Shown here in pieces: positions 43,501 to 53,980 of a stretch of DNA of 64,000 bases. The stretch covers positions 19,955,084-20,019,083 of the forward strand of contig JASWHV010000016.1 of the NCBI GenBank assembly GCA_030760725.1, in the 5' to 3' direction. The notes under the pieces are model-generated. The model had not been told where the DNA came from, searched no databases, and saw only the letters and a program-made list of their open reading frames with translations. The stretch's first letter is position 1. Every line of letters starts with the position of its first letter. This stretch comes from Neostapfia colusana. Taxonomy: Eukaryota; Streptophyta; Magnoliopsida; Poales; Poaceae. The position numbers were made by a program, and so were the translations under genes.

Positions 43501-44554
43501 CTCATGCTGGCTATATGGGACCCAGTAAACCGATGTACCTCGGGAAGCTGTCGTTGGGACTTTTCGGGTCGCCTCAGGCGGACGGCCGGTGTGCAGTATG
43601 TGGGGAATATTCTCATGACATCTCATGTCGGAAGGTGCACCATGAGAGTAGCTACTGTACGGGGCGACTTGATCGATTCAGCGAGGGGGAAACGGGGGAA
43701 AGGCTGCCACGTACGACGTCAGTGATGGTTGTTGTAGGCAACGTCGAGTACGGGCGTACGTGTCGTGTAGTCCGGGTGTTATTGATTCGAATCACCGTCG
43801 CTCGCGGAATGGACCGAGCATACTTGTTCTCACAGTCGTGACGTAGTAAGAACTTGCATGAGAAAGGAACTAATCATATTGATGTGAAGTATTATACTAG
43901 TGTTGTATTGGATCTTGATGAATAGGCTAGTGCAAACTCGATTCTTTTATGCCATGAGCAATTTACATCGGGGGAAGGCGTTTCTTGTTTGATTGTGGAC
44001 TCCCGATGTGGCGTGCCCAGGGTTACTTAAAATACTGCAATTAATACTGAAAGTAAGGATTCACTTTTAGGCGAGTTTACTTATGCTTATGCCATCCTAT
44101 GTTAGGTCCATAACCTCACTTAGAGTTTCATGTTTAGGGTGACGGTTAAGTCGTGCTGAGCGTTATGCTCACGGATGCTATCCGAGTTGTTTTGCAGGTA
44201 ATTGACTCGCTGATTATGAGAAGGGATGCCGATGAGACTCGGGAACCTCCGAGTGCTTACTCAAAGAGCATCCTCGCCGCTGCAGATTGATCTTCGTGTT
44301 GCTAGTAAGAAACGTCCGCGGGCTGGACCGTTTCTTTGTTGCTAGTTTAGATATGAATCGTGAGAGTGATAGTCTTCCGCTGTAGTTTACTCTGATATAT
44401 ATTTATTTATAAAACAATCTTGTACGCTTCCGCAAACTATTTATGTAATATGATGTGTGTTCATCGACCCGTGTGCTGTTGGGTGCCGCATAACACGGCA
44501 CCACCCAACGAGGTCCGGTGGGGCCGTCTCAGCGTGGCATCAGAGCCTGTCACA
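40503..44554 (+). repeat. 3' LTR of element F (full length)
   Basis: 4052 bp, TGTAAAAGTCCC...GCCTGTCACA. TATA box at 41415-41421. It gives the complete LTR against which the 5' LTR truncation is seen. Confidence 0.94.
41415..41421 (+). promoter_or_regulatory. Candidate TATA box of the F LTR
   Basis: TATAAAA in GCACGTATAAAACAGC, downstream of a GC-rich stretch. It lies in the part of the LTR absent from the 5' copy. Confidence 0.6.
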
Positions 44555-44559
44555 GAGAT
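44555..44559. repeat. Right target site duplication of element F (GAGAT)
   Basis: Matches 31567-31571 and directly follows the LTR end TCACA. Confidence 0.94.
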
Positions 44560-45189
44560 GTAGTCTGACGCATACTGCGCCAGATGGTTGAAGGCACGGG
44601 AGTAGTCGTGGGCACTCCTCCCGCCCTGCTTCAGTTCCAAGAATTCTTGGAACTTCCTCTTCATTATTCCGGGAGGAATGTGGTAGGCGCGGAACGCCTC
44701 CCGGAACTCTTGCCATTCCACGGCATGGCCAGCCGGACGTGAGGCGACATAATTCGCCCACCACGCACCAGAGGCACCGTGGAGCTGTTGTGCTGCGAAC
44801 AGGGTCTTTTGCCGCTCCGTACATTGGAGCAGCCCGAACTTGGACTCGATAGTCCGCAGCCAGTTGTCCGCCTCCAGTGGTTCTTCGGCTTCAGTGAACA
44901 CTGGAGGGTGCGTACTCATGAAATCCGAGTACGACACTTCCCGGGGCTCACGAGGCCCTCTGTCTTGACGTCCCCCCGCCTGAGACGTATTCTGCACGAT
45001 CGTGCGGAGCAGGTCGGTCTGCTCCTCACGACCTCCCACCAATGCCGCTATCACATCCGCTAACGTAAGCGGAGGCGGCGGTGGTGGCTGCTGCTGCTGC
45101 GGGGTGCTGTCGTAGGCCGGTGGCTGGGAGTCATCACCTCCCTGTTGGCTAGAGCCACCAACCTCGTGCGTGGTCCTAGTACGAACCAT
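44555..45189 (-). pseudogene. Element E gag, N-terminal piece
   Basis: Minus strand from the ATG at 45187-45189 (Met-Val-Arg-Thr). About 211 residues: a low-complexity region with Gln and Pro runs (residues ~30-45), then the Gag core (Thr-His-Pro-Pro-Val-Phe-Thr-Glu, Leu-Glu-Ala-Asp-Asn-Trp-Leu, Gln-Gln-Leu-His-Gly-Ala). It is cut by F after the Tyr-Ile-Ser codons and continues at 31566 in the same frame. Confidence 0.92.
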
Positions 45190-47021
45190 CTGCAACCACA
45201 CGACAATACTCATCAGTCCCGCAGCATCGTTGCATGCAGTCCAATAAAATTGGGTGTAAAACATTATGACGACAAAAACATGCGATATATCTCGTAAGTA
45301 GATAATGTGATAACTTTGCACAAGCTACACCATTACCAGACCAAACACAAGTTAGTTTAATCCAACTTGATGAACCTCCACTTTGGAAGCTCACCATAAC
45401 TAGGTTTGGTCTCTACGAGACATTACTATCGCGTTGTCATCACGTATACCACCCTTAGGGTACAACACCCTCTCCAATGAGTTCAACTGTCATTCTTCTG
45501 TCAGAATGACCAGTTTCTACCTATTCCAAGTTTTGATCTGGTTCTGGGCAGTTTCACGACTCAAGTTGAATACCAAAGTTAAAGTCAACTTCAGTATATT
45601 TCCAACGAGTATTCATTTGCCCCCAGATCAGCTTTGGTTAAAAAGGTTATGCTAATTCAAAGTTAGCAGAATTTCTGGAAGAATTTTAACAGCACCTCCC
45701 TTGGAAAGTTGCTGTTTTCAATCCGAGTTTCCACTGAAATCTGTGCTGAAACTTCAGAAACTTTGAATTGCAAAGATGTCACACATCTTCTACTCTTTCA
45801 AAGGAGGTATCATATGAAAATTTAAATTTTTCTACTGGGAGTTATCCTTGAAAAACAGAACAGTCCAGAGAATGTTTTAACACTGTCCTAGTTCTGGACA
45901 GTTATATGTCTCTGGGATTTAAGCCATCTTAAGGTGAGTTTCAGCTCTGGAAGTCTACAACAAAGTTGTAGAGTACTTAAATACCTTTCCAGAACTATAT
46001 AGCCTACCTCTCTGGCTAAAAGACCTGTGAGTTATGCCCTGTTGAAGATCAGCAAACTTGCTGTCCAAAACAGAGCACTCTGTTTTTCAGTCTTTTTGGA
46101 ACTACACTCATCACTATCCCATTCTTATACCCAACCAGGGTCCTAAATGTTGAACCTATAGATTTTAATTCCTTGTTATCCTTATTTTCATGCATATGCC
46201 TACAATAACTCGGTACTACGTTCCTCACAAAAGAAAATCCTAACCGGATCATACCGGCATATACATCTCAAGTGTGGCACTAAACGGTCTCTCGCACACG
46301 TTTTCTACACGGATACATACGTGGTTAGTACCTGCAGAAGACCACACAATAATGGTGCACTCAAGGTTTTGTTTCCATTTCAGGCAGTACCATATTTGAA
46401 AGTAAATATAAACGCCCGTATCATTTCCATACGGCCGTCCTTGAGCTAGGTCACGTCTCAAGGTACGTGATCGTGTTTCAACACCACACGACGGGGAACC
46501 CGAGTATGTCATGAACGGGTCGTCACGGTTGGGAATGTTATCAACCCAACAGATACCACCTACTGCCCTGCAGGGCACGCCGATGGCAAGCGCTGCGTGG
46601 GTCCTCCTGGGCTATTTCCAGACGAACACACTCTCGCGTTACTGACCACGCGATGGGGTCTCCACTTACTTGCCTAATGCACGCTAGGGATCAGCGTTTC
46701 ATATGAACTCAGGAACATAAAGAGTCCAAGAGTTTCATATTGACGTCTCACACCAAGCTGTGAGATCAGTCCCTGAACCACGTTCCTCGTCAGGGGGAGC
46801 TAACCGAAATTGAACCGCTTTCGGTGGTGTTCCTTACCATACTTACCAGAGCGTAGGTGCGTCGTTACATAATTGAAATTCAGAATTATAACACATAAGT
46901 TAGTCTTTGCCACTTTAACTAACTATACTAGTATAGTCCTTACTTGGGCAACTACCGAATCCTCACCGTATACCTATGTTTTTCCCATAATCCAGTCCTT
47001 AAGTACTGTGCTATCCCCAAT
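45190..47021 (-). other. Leader of element E
   Basis: 1.83 kb between PBS and gag without a supported ORF. The palindrome AAAACAGAGCACTCTGTTTT (46067-46086) has perfect 9-base arms. The gag ATG is directly preceded by TTGCAG on the minus strand, a possible splice acceptor. Parts resemble the F leader. Confidence 0.7.
46067..46086. repeat. 20-bp near-perfect palindrome in E leader
   Basis: Arms AAAACAGAG and CTCTGTTTT flank a CA centre; it matches the palindrome of the F leader (35229-35244). Confidence 0.8.
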
Positions 47022-47036
47022 GCAGTTCTGATACCA
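47022..47036 (-). promoter_or_regulatory. Primer binding site of element E
   Basis: Minus strand TGGTATCAGAACTGC, three bases after the 5' LTR end at 47040; initiator tRNA-Met type. Confidence 0.92.
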
Positions 47037-47039
47037 GGC

Positions 47040-50000
47040 TGTGGCGGACCGGAATCCGCTCATCCAGGATCGCAGAGGGTGGTGCCGCGCTATGCGACAC
47101 CCGACAGCACACGTCATAAGAACACATTATATTACATGGGAAAAACAAACTGAAACTGTACAAACAGGTACAAACTTCAGTTACAACTATTGTTTATATT
47201 ACACAGCGGAAGTCTACACTATACAACTCACGCCCGCCTATCTAGTAAAAGTGGTTGCCCAGCCCAAGGGCAACCCACACTAGCTGCACTCCTCAGCTCA
47301 GCGCGGCGTGTACGGCTCCCACTCAGCCGTGGTCCCCGACGGAGGGTAACCCTCGCCGGTGGACTCGTACTCCGAGTCCGTGGGTGGCTCCTCACCTGAA
47401 AAACACTCAAGCAGCAACCGTGAGCACGAAGGCTCAGCAAGGCTTAACCGACTCACCTAAGCATGAAACTCTACATGAGGGGTATAATGGCAAAGGATAG
47501 CAATGTTGCAGCAAATGGACATGCCTACAAGTTCATCCTTAATTCATCTTTTAGCAACAAGTTAACAGTTCATGAAGCTGAAATTTAGTAAGCAATATTT
47601 GGTGGCACACATGTAGCAATACAATTATATCATAGCAGCAATATTGAATCATAACATTTCATTCATTAGTCTACGTTACGACGCAGTGAACAAGCGGTAC
47701 TCGTCACCGCGGGGGACGGCGAATCGACTCGATATACACCTGCAGGGAAACCCAAAGAGCACGTCACGTACGCCCACCCGTGGAGCTGCACAGCACGCTC
47801 ACTCGATGTCGTACAGGACAACCTTTCACCCAACAGCCCAAACGTCGAACCGGTCGCACCGAAACGAGCAGGAGGTTCCCCACACGGAGCATCTCTCTAT
47901 GCCCGTTGGCAGATTTCCACCTTGCTGCCCTCAGCCTACACCTATAAATCGGTGCGTTATGCCTCGACGCCCGGAGGTTTAGGCTACATCAGTTTATCGG
48001 TGCCCATATATCCGATATGTCTTCGGTACGTTCAATACTTGTTCAGCAGGGCCGCACACGGATCGGTCCTCAATCGACACGGGCAGGGCCGCGCACACAA
48101 GACTCTCTCTTGCTGCGCCCTAGCCCCTGCCTAGTCTCATTTTCATTACTAAAGTGATCTCACATCACTCAGCCGAACCCGTGTGTCCCAAGCCTATCTC
48201 GCGAGTAGATTCCAACTACTCGACTTCTACCGAAGCCCTATGAATCTTTAAGCATAGCTTTTCTACTCGATGTTCTAAACACTACCCTCACTCTTCTAGG
48301 AACCTTTGGTTATGCAAGTGGGGTTTCATTCATCCTATACCTAATGCACATACATACTTCATATGACACATGTAAACAAAATAAAACTTATAAAAGGTTA
48401 ATGCAAACCGGGGCTTGCCTTGTTGCTGCTGGTCAGGGGTTAGTTCCTCTTCCGGAAGGAGGAAGTCCAGCACTTCTGGAGTCTCTTCTTCAATGGCTAC
48501 ACGTTGAACACAATACTATATGTAAATTTAAATGCAAAGTGTAAACTTGAATACTTATTTACTAATAACTCTAGTTAGCCCTCCCCTGTGGTTCTGAAAT
48601 TTTTATTGTGGCTTGGTAGGGTCCTAACCAGAGTCTTGACCAAGTTTCATTTGAAACAAAGTTCATTTCAACCTTGTACAAATAAAAGCCCATTTGGTCA
48701 ATATTTGAGCCTCTGAATAATTCCAGGGGTTTTCATGGCTCCAACCATGACTTTCTGGAATCTAGACTTTAAGATGGTTCTAATGGAATTGGTTTCATGT
48801 CATTTGAAGAATCCTACAGAAAGTTATGTCCTAATTAAGATTGGAGAAAATCTGAAAAATGTTTCTGTACATTTTTCTATTTTCTCTGGGCAGTCCCCTT
48901 AATCACCCAAGTAGGGTAACTAAATGAACTTGGATGAGTCTGAAAATTTTACTGGGATTCAGGGATTCTCCAATGAACCTTTCAGCCAAATTTCAGAATT
49001 TTTCATAAAGTAGTTCTGCAGATAAAATTCCCAACAAATTAAACTTTAGGGATTTAATTCTGGAAAACTATTCACTTTCATGAGCTGAATTTGGTATTAC
49101 TGGAAAGTACTCAGAATCCTGAGTTCAGCAAAATTTGGTTCACTGAATTTGGAGCTCTCTAGCCAAAGTTCTGAGGATTTGAAGTTTGGAAGAATTCTGA
49201 AAATCGGGGGAAAAGTTTAAACTCTCGGGGCCCGTGGGGACACGTGTCAAGCGCGGAGGTGTCCGGCACACCGGGGATACCACACGTGTCGAGCGCGGAG
49301 GTGTCCGGCACACCGGAGATACCACACGTGTCGAGCGCGGAGGTGTCCGGCACACCGGAGCTCACAGGGTATTCGCCCGCCAGCACCACCGCTCCCTGGC
49401 CACACCCGATCCCGATTTAAATTCTTCAGCCGCTGACACGTGGGCCAGACGGCTTCATCTTCCTCCCGCCGTTCTCTCGCGCCCGCGCCGCCGACCTCGC
49501 TGGATCAGACTCGAGGCTCGCCGGCTCGCCGCTGCCGGACCTCCCATGGTCCGAAAATCACCGCCAGGGGGTTGTTGACGTCGAGGAACACGTCGGTGGT
49601 CGCAGGTCGGGTTGGGGGTGACCGGAAGTAGCTCGGCGACGTGCCGCGGCCTCGGTTGAGGTTCGACACCATCGACCGTGGTTTTTAAACACGCCAACAC
49701 CTCGAACAAACGGCCCTACAACATCAGTGTACCTCTAGGAAGCTCGACAAGGCGTCAAAAGGGTTCAGGGATGGCGGCAAGTCGGTCGGCACCGTGTGAC
49801 CGATCGTGCCCGCCATGACCGCCCTCGATCGAGCTTGAGATTCGTCACTCCTAGGCAGTTTCACGCTACGGACGCAGAAAAGAACTTGATCGCCGGCTAG
49901 TCCAGCGTTTTTGTGCAAGATTTGATGACCTCCGAAAGATCATAGGGCGAGAATTTAAAGAAACCGTACCGGAAGCTCGGTTTACGGTCGCCGGAGCAAA

Positions 50001-51174
50001 ATCTGGAAATTCTCTGCGGATTCTTCACGGTTGGCTTCCAACTTGGAGGAGAGCAGCACGGTGGTCGCGCGCTCCTGTTGCCTCTCTCGCTGGACCGTGA
50101 AAACGCCTGTGGAACGCTGCCCACGGGCGCCTGGCTCTCGGCTGAGGTTGAGTCGCCGCTGTGGCGATCGCTCTCGGGCAAAGGAGGTCGGAGCTCAAGG
50201 TTTCTGGCGTTGGAGAGGTGGAGTGCGAGCTCAGGTGGCTGTCTAGCAGCTCAGGGACGAAGGAGGAGATGGTTTTGCTGGGTTTCCTGATTGAGCAGAG
50301 AGCTGCGGCGAGAAACAATGCCACTGCTCGGGTTTGCCCGCGAGAAGATAAAGCCGGCCGACTCCTGCTCGGCTGAGGTGGTGCCGGTCGCGTGGGGCCG
50401 CGAGCCAGCCGCCCTGGGCGCCAGCGCGCGGAGAGGGAAGCAGCTGGTGGCGCCGGTAGCTGCTCGGTGGCATAGCCGACAGCTGCTCGGCGGAATTTCC
50501 CACCGAGACTCTGACTTTGGGTGCAAGTTTCTCCTTCTCCCCTCTATGACACGTGGGTCCCACCCGGGGTTCTAACCTCTGGAATTTACTCCTAATCACT
50601 GTTGTAAACAGTGAGCCCCATAATACCCCTGGTGATTCAAATTATTCACCCCTGAGCCATTTGAATTGAATAGAATTCAAATTGGGTTCGGCTTGGGTGA
50701 ATTTCAGCACAAGTTTAGTTTTGAATTCAAATAAAGTTTGAATTCGTCCCACTTAGCTCATGTCAAGATCAACTCCAAATGGAGTGAAAATTGGTGTGTG
50801 AGCTCACAAAAATGTGCTGAATAAGAATATGAAGCTAACTTTTGAACTTGGGTGATGAAAGTTGCTGCAATTTGAATTTACATTCAAATTGGCCTCTTTT
50901 TCAAATAACCCAAAAAGTGCCTCAAAAAGTGTTGGATTTCTATGAAACTTGGACTGAACCTTCCCAAGACTTTTTAAGTTCTAGGGGTGAGCTCAACCTC
51001 TCATGTTCCTATGTCCAAATCCCACTTTGTGAAAAGGAAGACTTTCCCCTCTAATCACTCTTTTGATGAAGGTTACTTGCTCTTCACAATATTTCCTAAG
51101 ATATCCACAACGAAAACTGTGGTGTTGTGAGGTGAAGAAAAGTTTTTGCAAGTCCCTTTTCTTGGGCTTTTACA
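47040..51174 (-). repeat. 5' LTR of element E
   Basis: 4135 bp, minus strand TGTAAAAGCCC at 51174 to CCGCCACA at 47040. Compared with 23483-27593 it has an additional 22 bp near 47430-47452. Three 42-bp ACGTGT repeats lie at about 49240-49365. Confidence 0.94.
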
Positions 51175-51179
51175 GCAAG
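51175..51179. repeat. Right target site duplication of element E (GCAAG)
   Basis: Matches 23478-23482. Confidence 0.95.
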
Positions 51180-51404
51180 ACACTTCGGCGGTTCCCGAAA
51201 AGGCGCGGCGACGTGCAGAAGTGGCAGCCTTGGGAACCACCGCAGTAAAAGCAGCCATCATGTGGGGCACACGCTCCCACGATCCCGCGACTGTTCGTGC
51301 TCCGGCAACGGTCAATGCGGGTCTTCGAGAAGGTGCACGGAGCGGAAGAGACGGGGGCCCCACCTCGGGCTCACTATCTTCCCTGAGATGGGCCCGGGGT
51401 TCAC

Positions 51405-52592
51405 TGTCGGCACCCTCAATACGGGGTACCCCCGCGCACAGGGGAAACTGCCTAAGGACCTCGCCCTTCTCCGCAGGGGGAGCTCCGAAGGCGCCATGTG
51501 TCCAGCGGGGCCGAACCTCCCTCTCCTCAGAGAAGAGCTCCAGGCCCGCCATGTGGCCAACTGAGTCGGACCGCCCTCCTCCGAGGGGAGAGCTCCGAAG
51601 GCTCCACGTGTCCACCGGGGCCAGACCTCCCTCTCCTCAGAGGAGAGCTCCGGGCCGCCACGTGGACAGCAGAACCGGACCTCCCCCCTCCGCGGGGAGA
51701 GCTCCAAAGGCTCCACGTGTCCAGCGGGGCCAGACCTCCCTTTCCTTAGAGGAGGGCTCCGGGCCTGCCACGTGGCCAGCAGAGACGGACCTCCCCCCTC
51801 CACGGGGAGAGCTCCGAAGGCTCCACGTGTCCCGCGGGGCCGGAGCTCCCTCTACTCAGAGGAGAGCTCCGGGCCCGCCATGTGGCCAGCAGTACCGTGC
51901 TGCCTACCCCCGCACGGTAGGCAACAGGAGTAAAGACGCGCCATACCTTGCCTGTACAACGTATTCAGGACCCGCGCCTTCCCAAGGCGCGGAGACGCAA
52001 AGCACGCCTCTGTCAGGTGCCGTTGCGCCCAGTCACATCACGGACTGGTGCGCCTCGTCAGAGCCTGCCCGCCAATAAACACAGCGACAAGACATCCCCT
52101 GCCGCCCCTTCCAACCACTACGACTATCTTGCGGCATGGGCAGGGCGGCAGAACGAAGACTCGGAAGCCCTCGCCAAAGACAACTACCGGCATAACTGCA
52201 GATACGGTAGATGGCAGGCAATCTCCCCGGGACCACCTGTCGGGTTCCGGGCCCACCTTGTAAGCCGCCCGAGCCTTGGACTATAAAAGGCTCGGGTAGG
52301 TAACGTTAGCAAGGGTTCGCACTCCAGCCATTCGCATCCTTAGGTTTGACTCATCATCAAGCTCAGGACTCCGGTTCTGAGCAACAAGTAATACAACGAG
52401 CACCTTTGCTCACCGTGGACGTAGGGTATTACGCTCCGGCAGCCTGAACCACGTAAAAATCCCTGTGTCAAGCTTCTCCCCCAATAGTCCCTAACGCGTA
52501 AGCTCTCCGCGAGTGACTAGCCCCTCCGAAAAAGAACCTCCGCGGGCTGCCCAGAGCAGGCCCGGGGGAAGTGTTGGCTGCACACTTCGACA
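51405..52592 (+). repeat. 3' LTR of element C
   Basis: 1188 bp, TGTCGGCACCCTC...CACTTCGACA, more diverged than the A, B and D LTRs. It has ACGTGTCC/GCCACGTGG repeats at about 51480-51880 and TATAAAA at 52282-52288. The left LTR is outside the window. Confidence 0.9.
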
Positions 52593-52830
52593 TGCGCCAA
52601 GGAGCGATAGAGCTCGGAGTGTCGACAGGGGGAAAGGCAAGGCGCCGGCCTCCAGTTCGCCGAAGAGGAAGCGCTCCCGGTCTCCGCCGAGGGCGCCGTT
52701 CGCGCCGAGTCAGTGGACCGGAGTGCCCCCGCGCTCTTCATCGGGGGGCATCGGTTTGTCGGACGGCGACCCAAAGAGGCCTTGGGTCCTCCGCACCGAC
52801 GGGACTCCTCTTGGACAGTGGCGGTCGTAG
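52593..52830 (+). pseudogene. Antisense ORF 1 of element J, C-terminal piece
   Basis: The plus frame encodes the basic Pro/Arg/Ser-rich tail homologous to residues ~345-416 of the C ORF (Gly-Lys-Gly-Lys, Arg-Ser-Pro-Pro-Arg, Gly-Asp-Pro-Lys-Arg-Pro), ending Gly-Gln-Trp-Arg-Ser-stop at the same site as in C. The domain part is cut off by the C insertion. Confidence 0.75.
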
Positions 52831-53980
52831 GAGCCCCAGGCGTCCCACACTCCTTCCAGAGGTGGATCTCCGAGGCGGGACGCCGATGCTGTGGTGCCTG
52901 GGGCTGAGCCAGGGGCTCAGGCGCCCAGGTCGACAAGTGTCCTTGCTGCAGGCTCTGCAAGCTGTGATGCCGGAGGGAGCGCAGCTGGGACTCATCCGGG
53001 GGCGCAGGCGCCCCGGGCTTCAGGTGCTCCAGGGGCTGGTGCAACGAGCGGCGCCAGAGGTGCTGCCGGTGGGAGCTCCGCTGCTCCATCTCCTAGGGGG
53101 GCTCCAGGAGCACCCCCTGCTTCACCGGTTCAGGTGCCTTCGGCGTAGGCCCCGGCGGCGACGGCAGGCTCTGGCGGACCTGCCCCGGCTCGGAAGCCAG
53201 GACTTCATGCCCGCTGGAGTGTTCGCGTTCCTCGGTAAGTTTGAACCTACCGGATCTTAGTACTTGTGTACTTCTTTTCTTTTCCTGAGAGCTCCCTGTG
53301 CTTGCAGGGATTCGTCGGCTGGGGACGCGTCTGTTCCCCGGCCACCTCCGGTTAGCAGGGGCCCAGTGCCACAGCGTCAGGAGCTGCGGCAGCTTCGCCG
53401 GCCCCCGTGCAGGTCCAGATGTCTCCTCCTTCTGGCCCGGTGGAACCGGCTCCTTCGGCGGCGACGGCGTCGCCCGCTCCTCCTCCTCCGCCAGCCCGGG
53501 AGCTGGCTATTGATGAAGACTTGGTAGAGCCAGCTGGCGGCGCTCAGTCTTCTGGTGTAGAAGCGGGAGGAGCTGGTGGAGGTCCTCAGGTGGGCAACGA
53601 GCAGGGGCGCGTTGGGACTGGCCCTGCCTCGGCGCCGTCTTCTCCAGATCGGTGCATCGTTGCGGTTTCCGTGGAGACTGCGCTGCCGGAGTCTCCTCCA
53701 TCGGATGACGACATCATGGAGGAGGTCTTCGGCGCGGCTTCGGCCTCTGCCGCCCCGCTGCCCCTGGCAGACACACTGGAGCTCGCCCAGTCCAGCGTCT
53801 GACAGGTCCAGGCTGTGCTCGAGCGCGAGCGGGAGGCCTTGGCGGATGAGAGGGACTGCCTCCGCGGTTGGGGGAGGCTCTTAAAGCTGCGAACCCGAGA
53901 GGTCGAGGAGGAGCTTGACGCTAAGCGGGCCAGGCTCGATGCTAAGGAGGAGCTCCTCGAAGTGCAGATGAGAGCCGTGG
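52831..53980 (+). pseudogene. Antisense gene of element J, second part (coiled coil start)
   Basis: Homologous to the A antisense protein. After a candidate 73-bp intron (53235-53307) a Pro/Ala-rich stretch and the start of the coiled coil follow in the 53407 frame. An in-frame TGA at 53800-53802 replaces an Arg codon of A. The heptads continue to 53980, where the G LTR begins. Frame changes before and after the intron suggest additional indels. Confidence 0.7.
53235..53307 (+). other. Candidate 73-bp intron in antisense gene of element J
   Basis: Donor GTAAGT at 53235-53240; T-rich middle (TTCTTTTCTTTTCC); acceptor TTGCAG ending at 53307. Same relative position as the candidate intron of C. 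Confidence 0.55.

Larger units (their letters stand above)
31572..44554 (+). mobile_element. Element F: Tekay/Del-type chromovirus with aberrant 5' end
   Basis: A 13.0 kb forward element inserted in E gag. It has a 3' LTR of 4052 bp (40503-44554) and a shortened 5' LTR (31572-34413), PBS 34416, a long leader, one gag-pol frame with a single stop, and a PPT. The LTR overlap differs by about 17 substitutions and one 1-bp indel in 2.8 kb by eye, so F is the youngest dated element here. Its 5' terminus is an inverted copy of the LTR 3' end (see the separate entry). Confidence 0.94.
23483..51174 (-). mobile_element. Element E: Tekay/Del-type chromovirus, interrupted by F
   Basis: A reverse-oriented element with ~4.1 kb LTRs (5' LTR 47040-51174, 3' LTR 23483-27593), a PBS of initiator-tRNA-Met type, a long leader, a gag-pol frame with C-terminal chromodomain, a PPT and TSD GCAAG. 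Without F it would be about 14.7 kb. LTR divergence is about 1.2% over the first 1.4 kb compared by eye. Long LTRs plus a chromodomain point to the Tekay/Del clade. It was inserted in the 3' region of element C and later received F inside gag. Confidence 0.94.
51175..52592 (+). mobile_element. Element C, right piece: end of internal region and 3' LTR
   Basis: 51180-51404 continues the noncoding sequence broken at 23482 and matches 1470-1690 of A in inverted form. 51405-52592 is the 3' LTR. Element J sequence follows. Confidence 0.9.
52593..53980 (-). mobile_element. Element J: fragment of a reverse-oriented Tat-lineage element
   Basis: Carries plus-strand sequence of the Tat antisense gene, so the element itself lies in reverse. 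It is cut on the left by C and on the right by G; neither LTR is in the window. It is the outermost element visible. Confidence 0.8.

Noticed and set aside
31572..44554. Element F as a DNA transposon, because of its ~40-bp terminal inverted repeats
   Set aside because: It has LTRs, PBS, PPT and complete gag-pol; the inverted repeat is explained by a copy of the LTR end at the 5' terminus.
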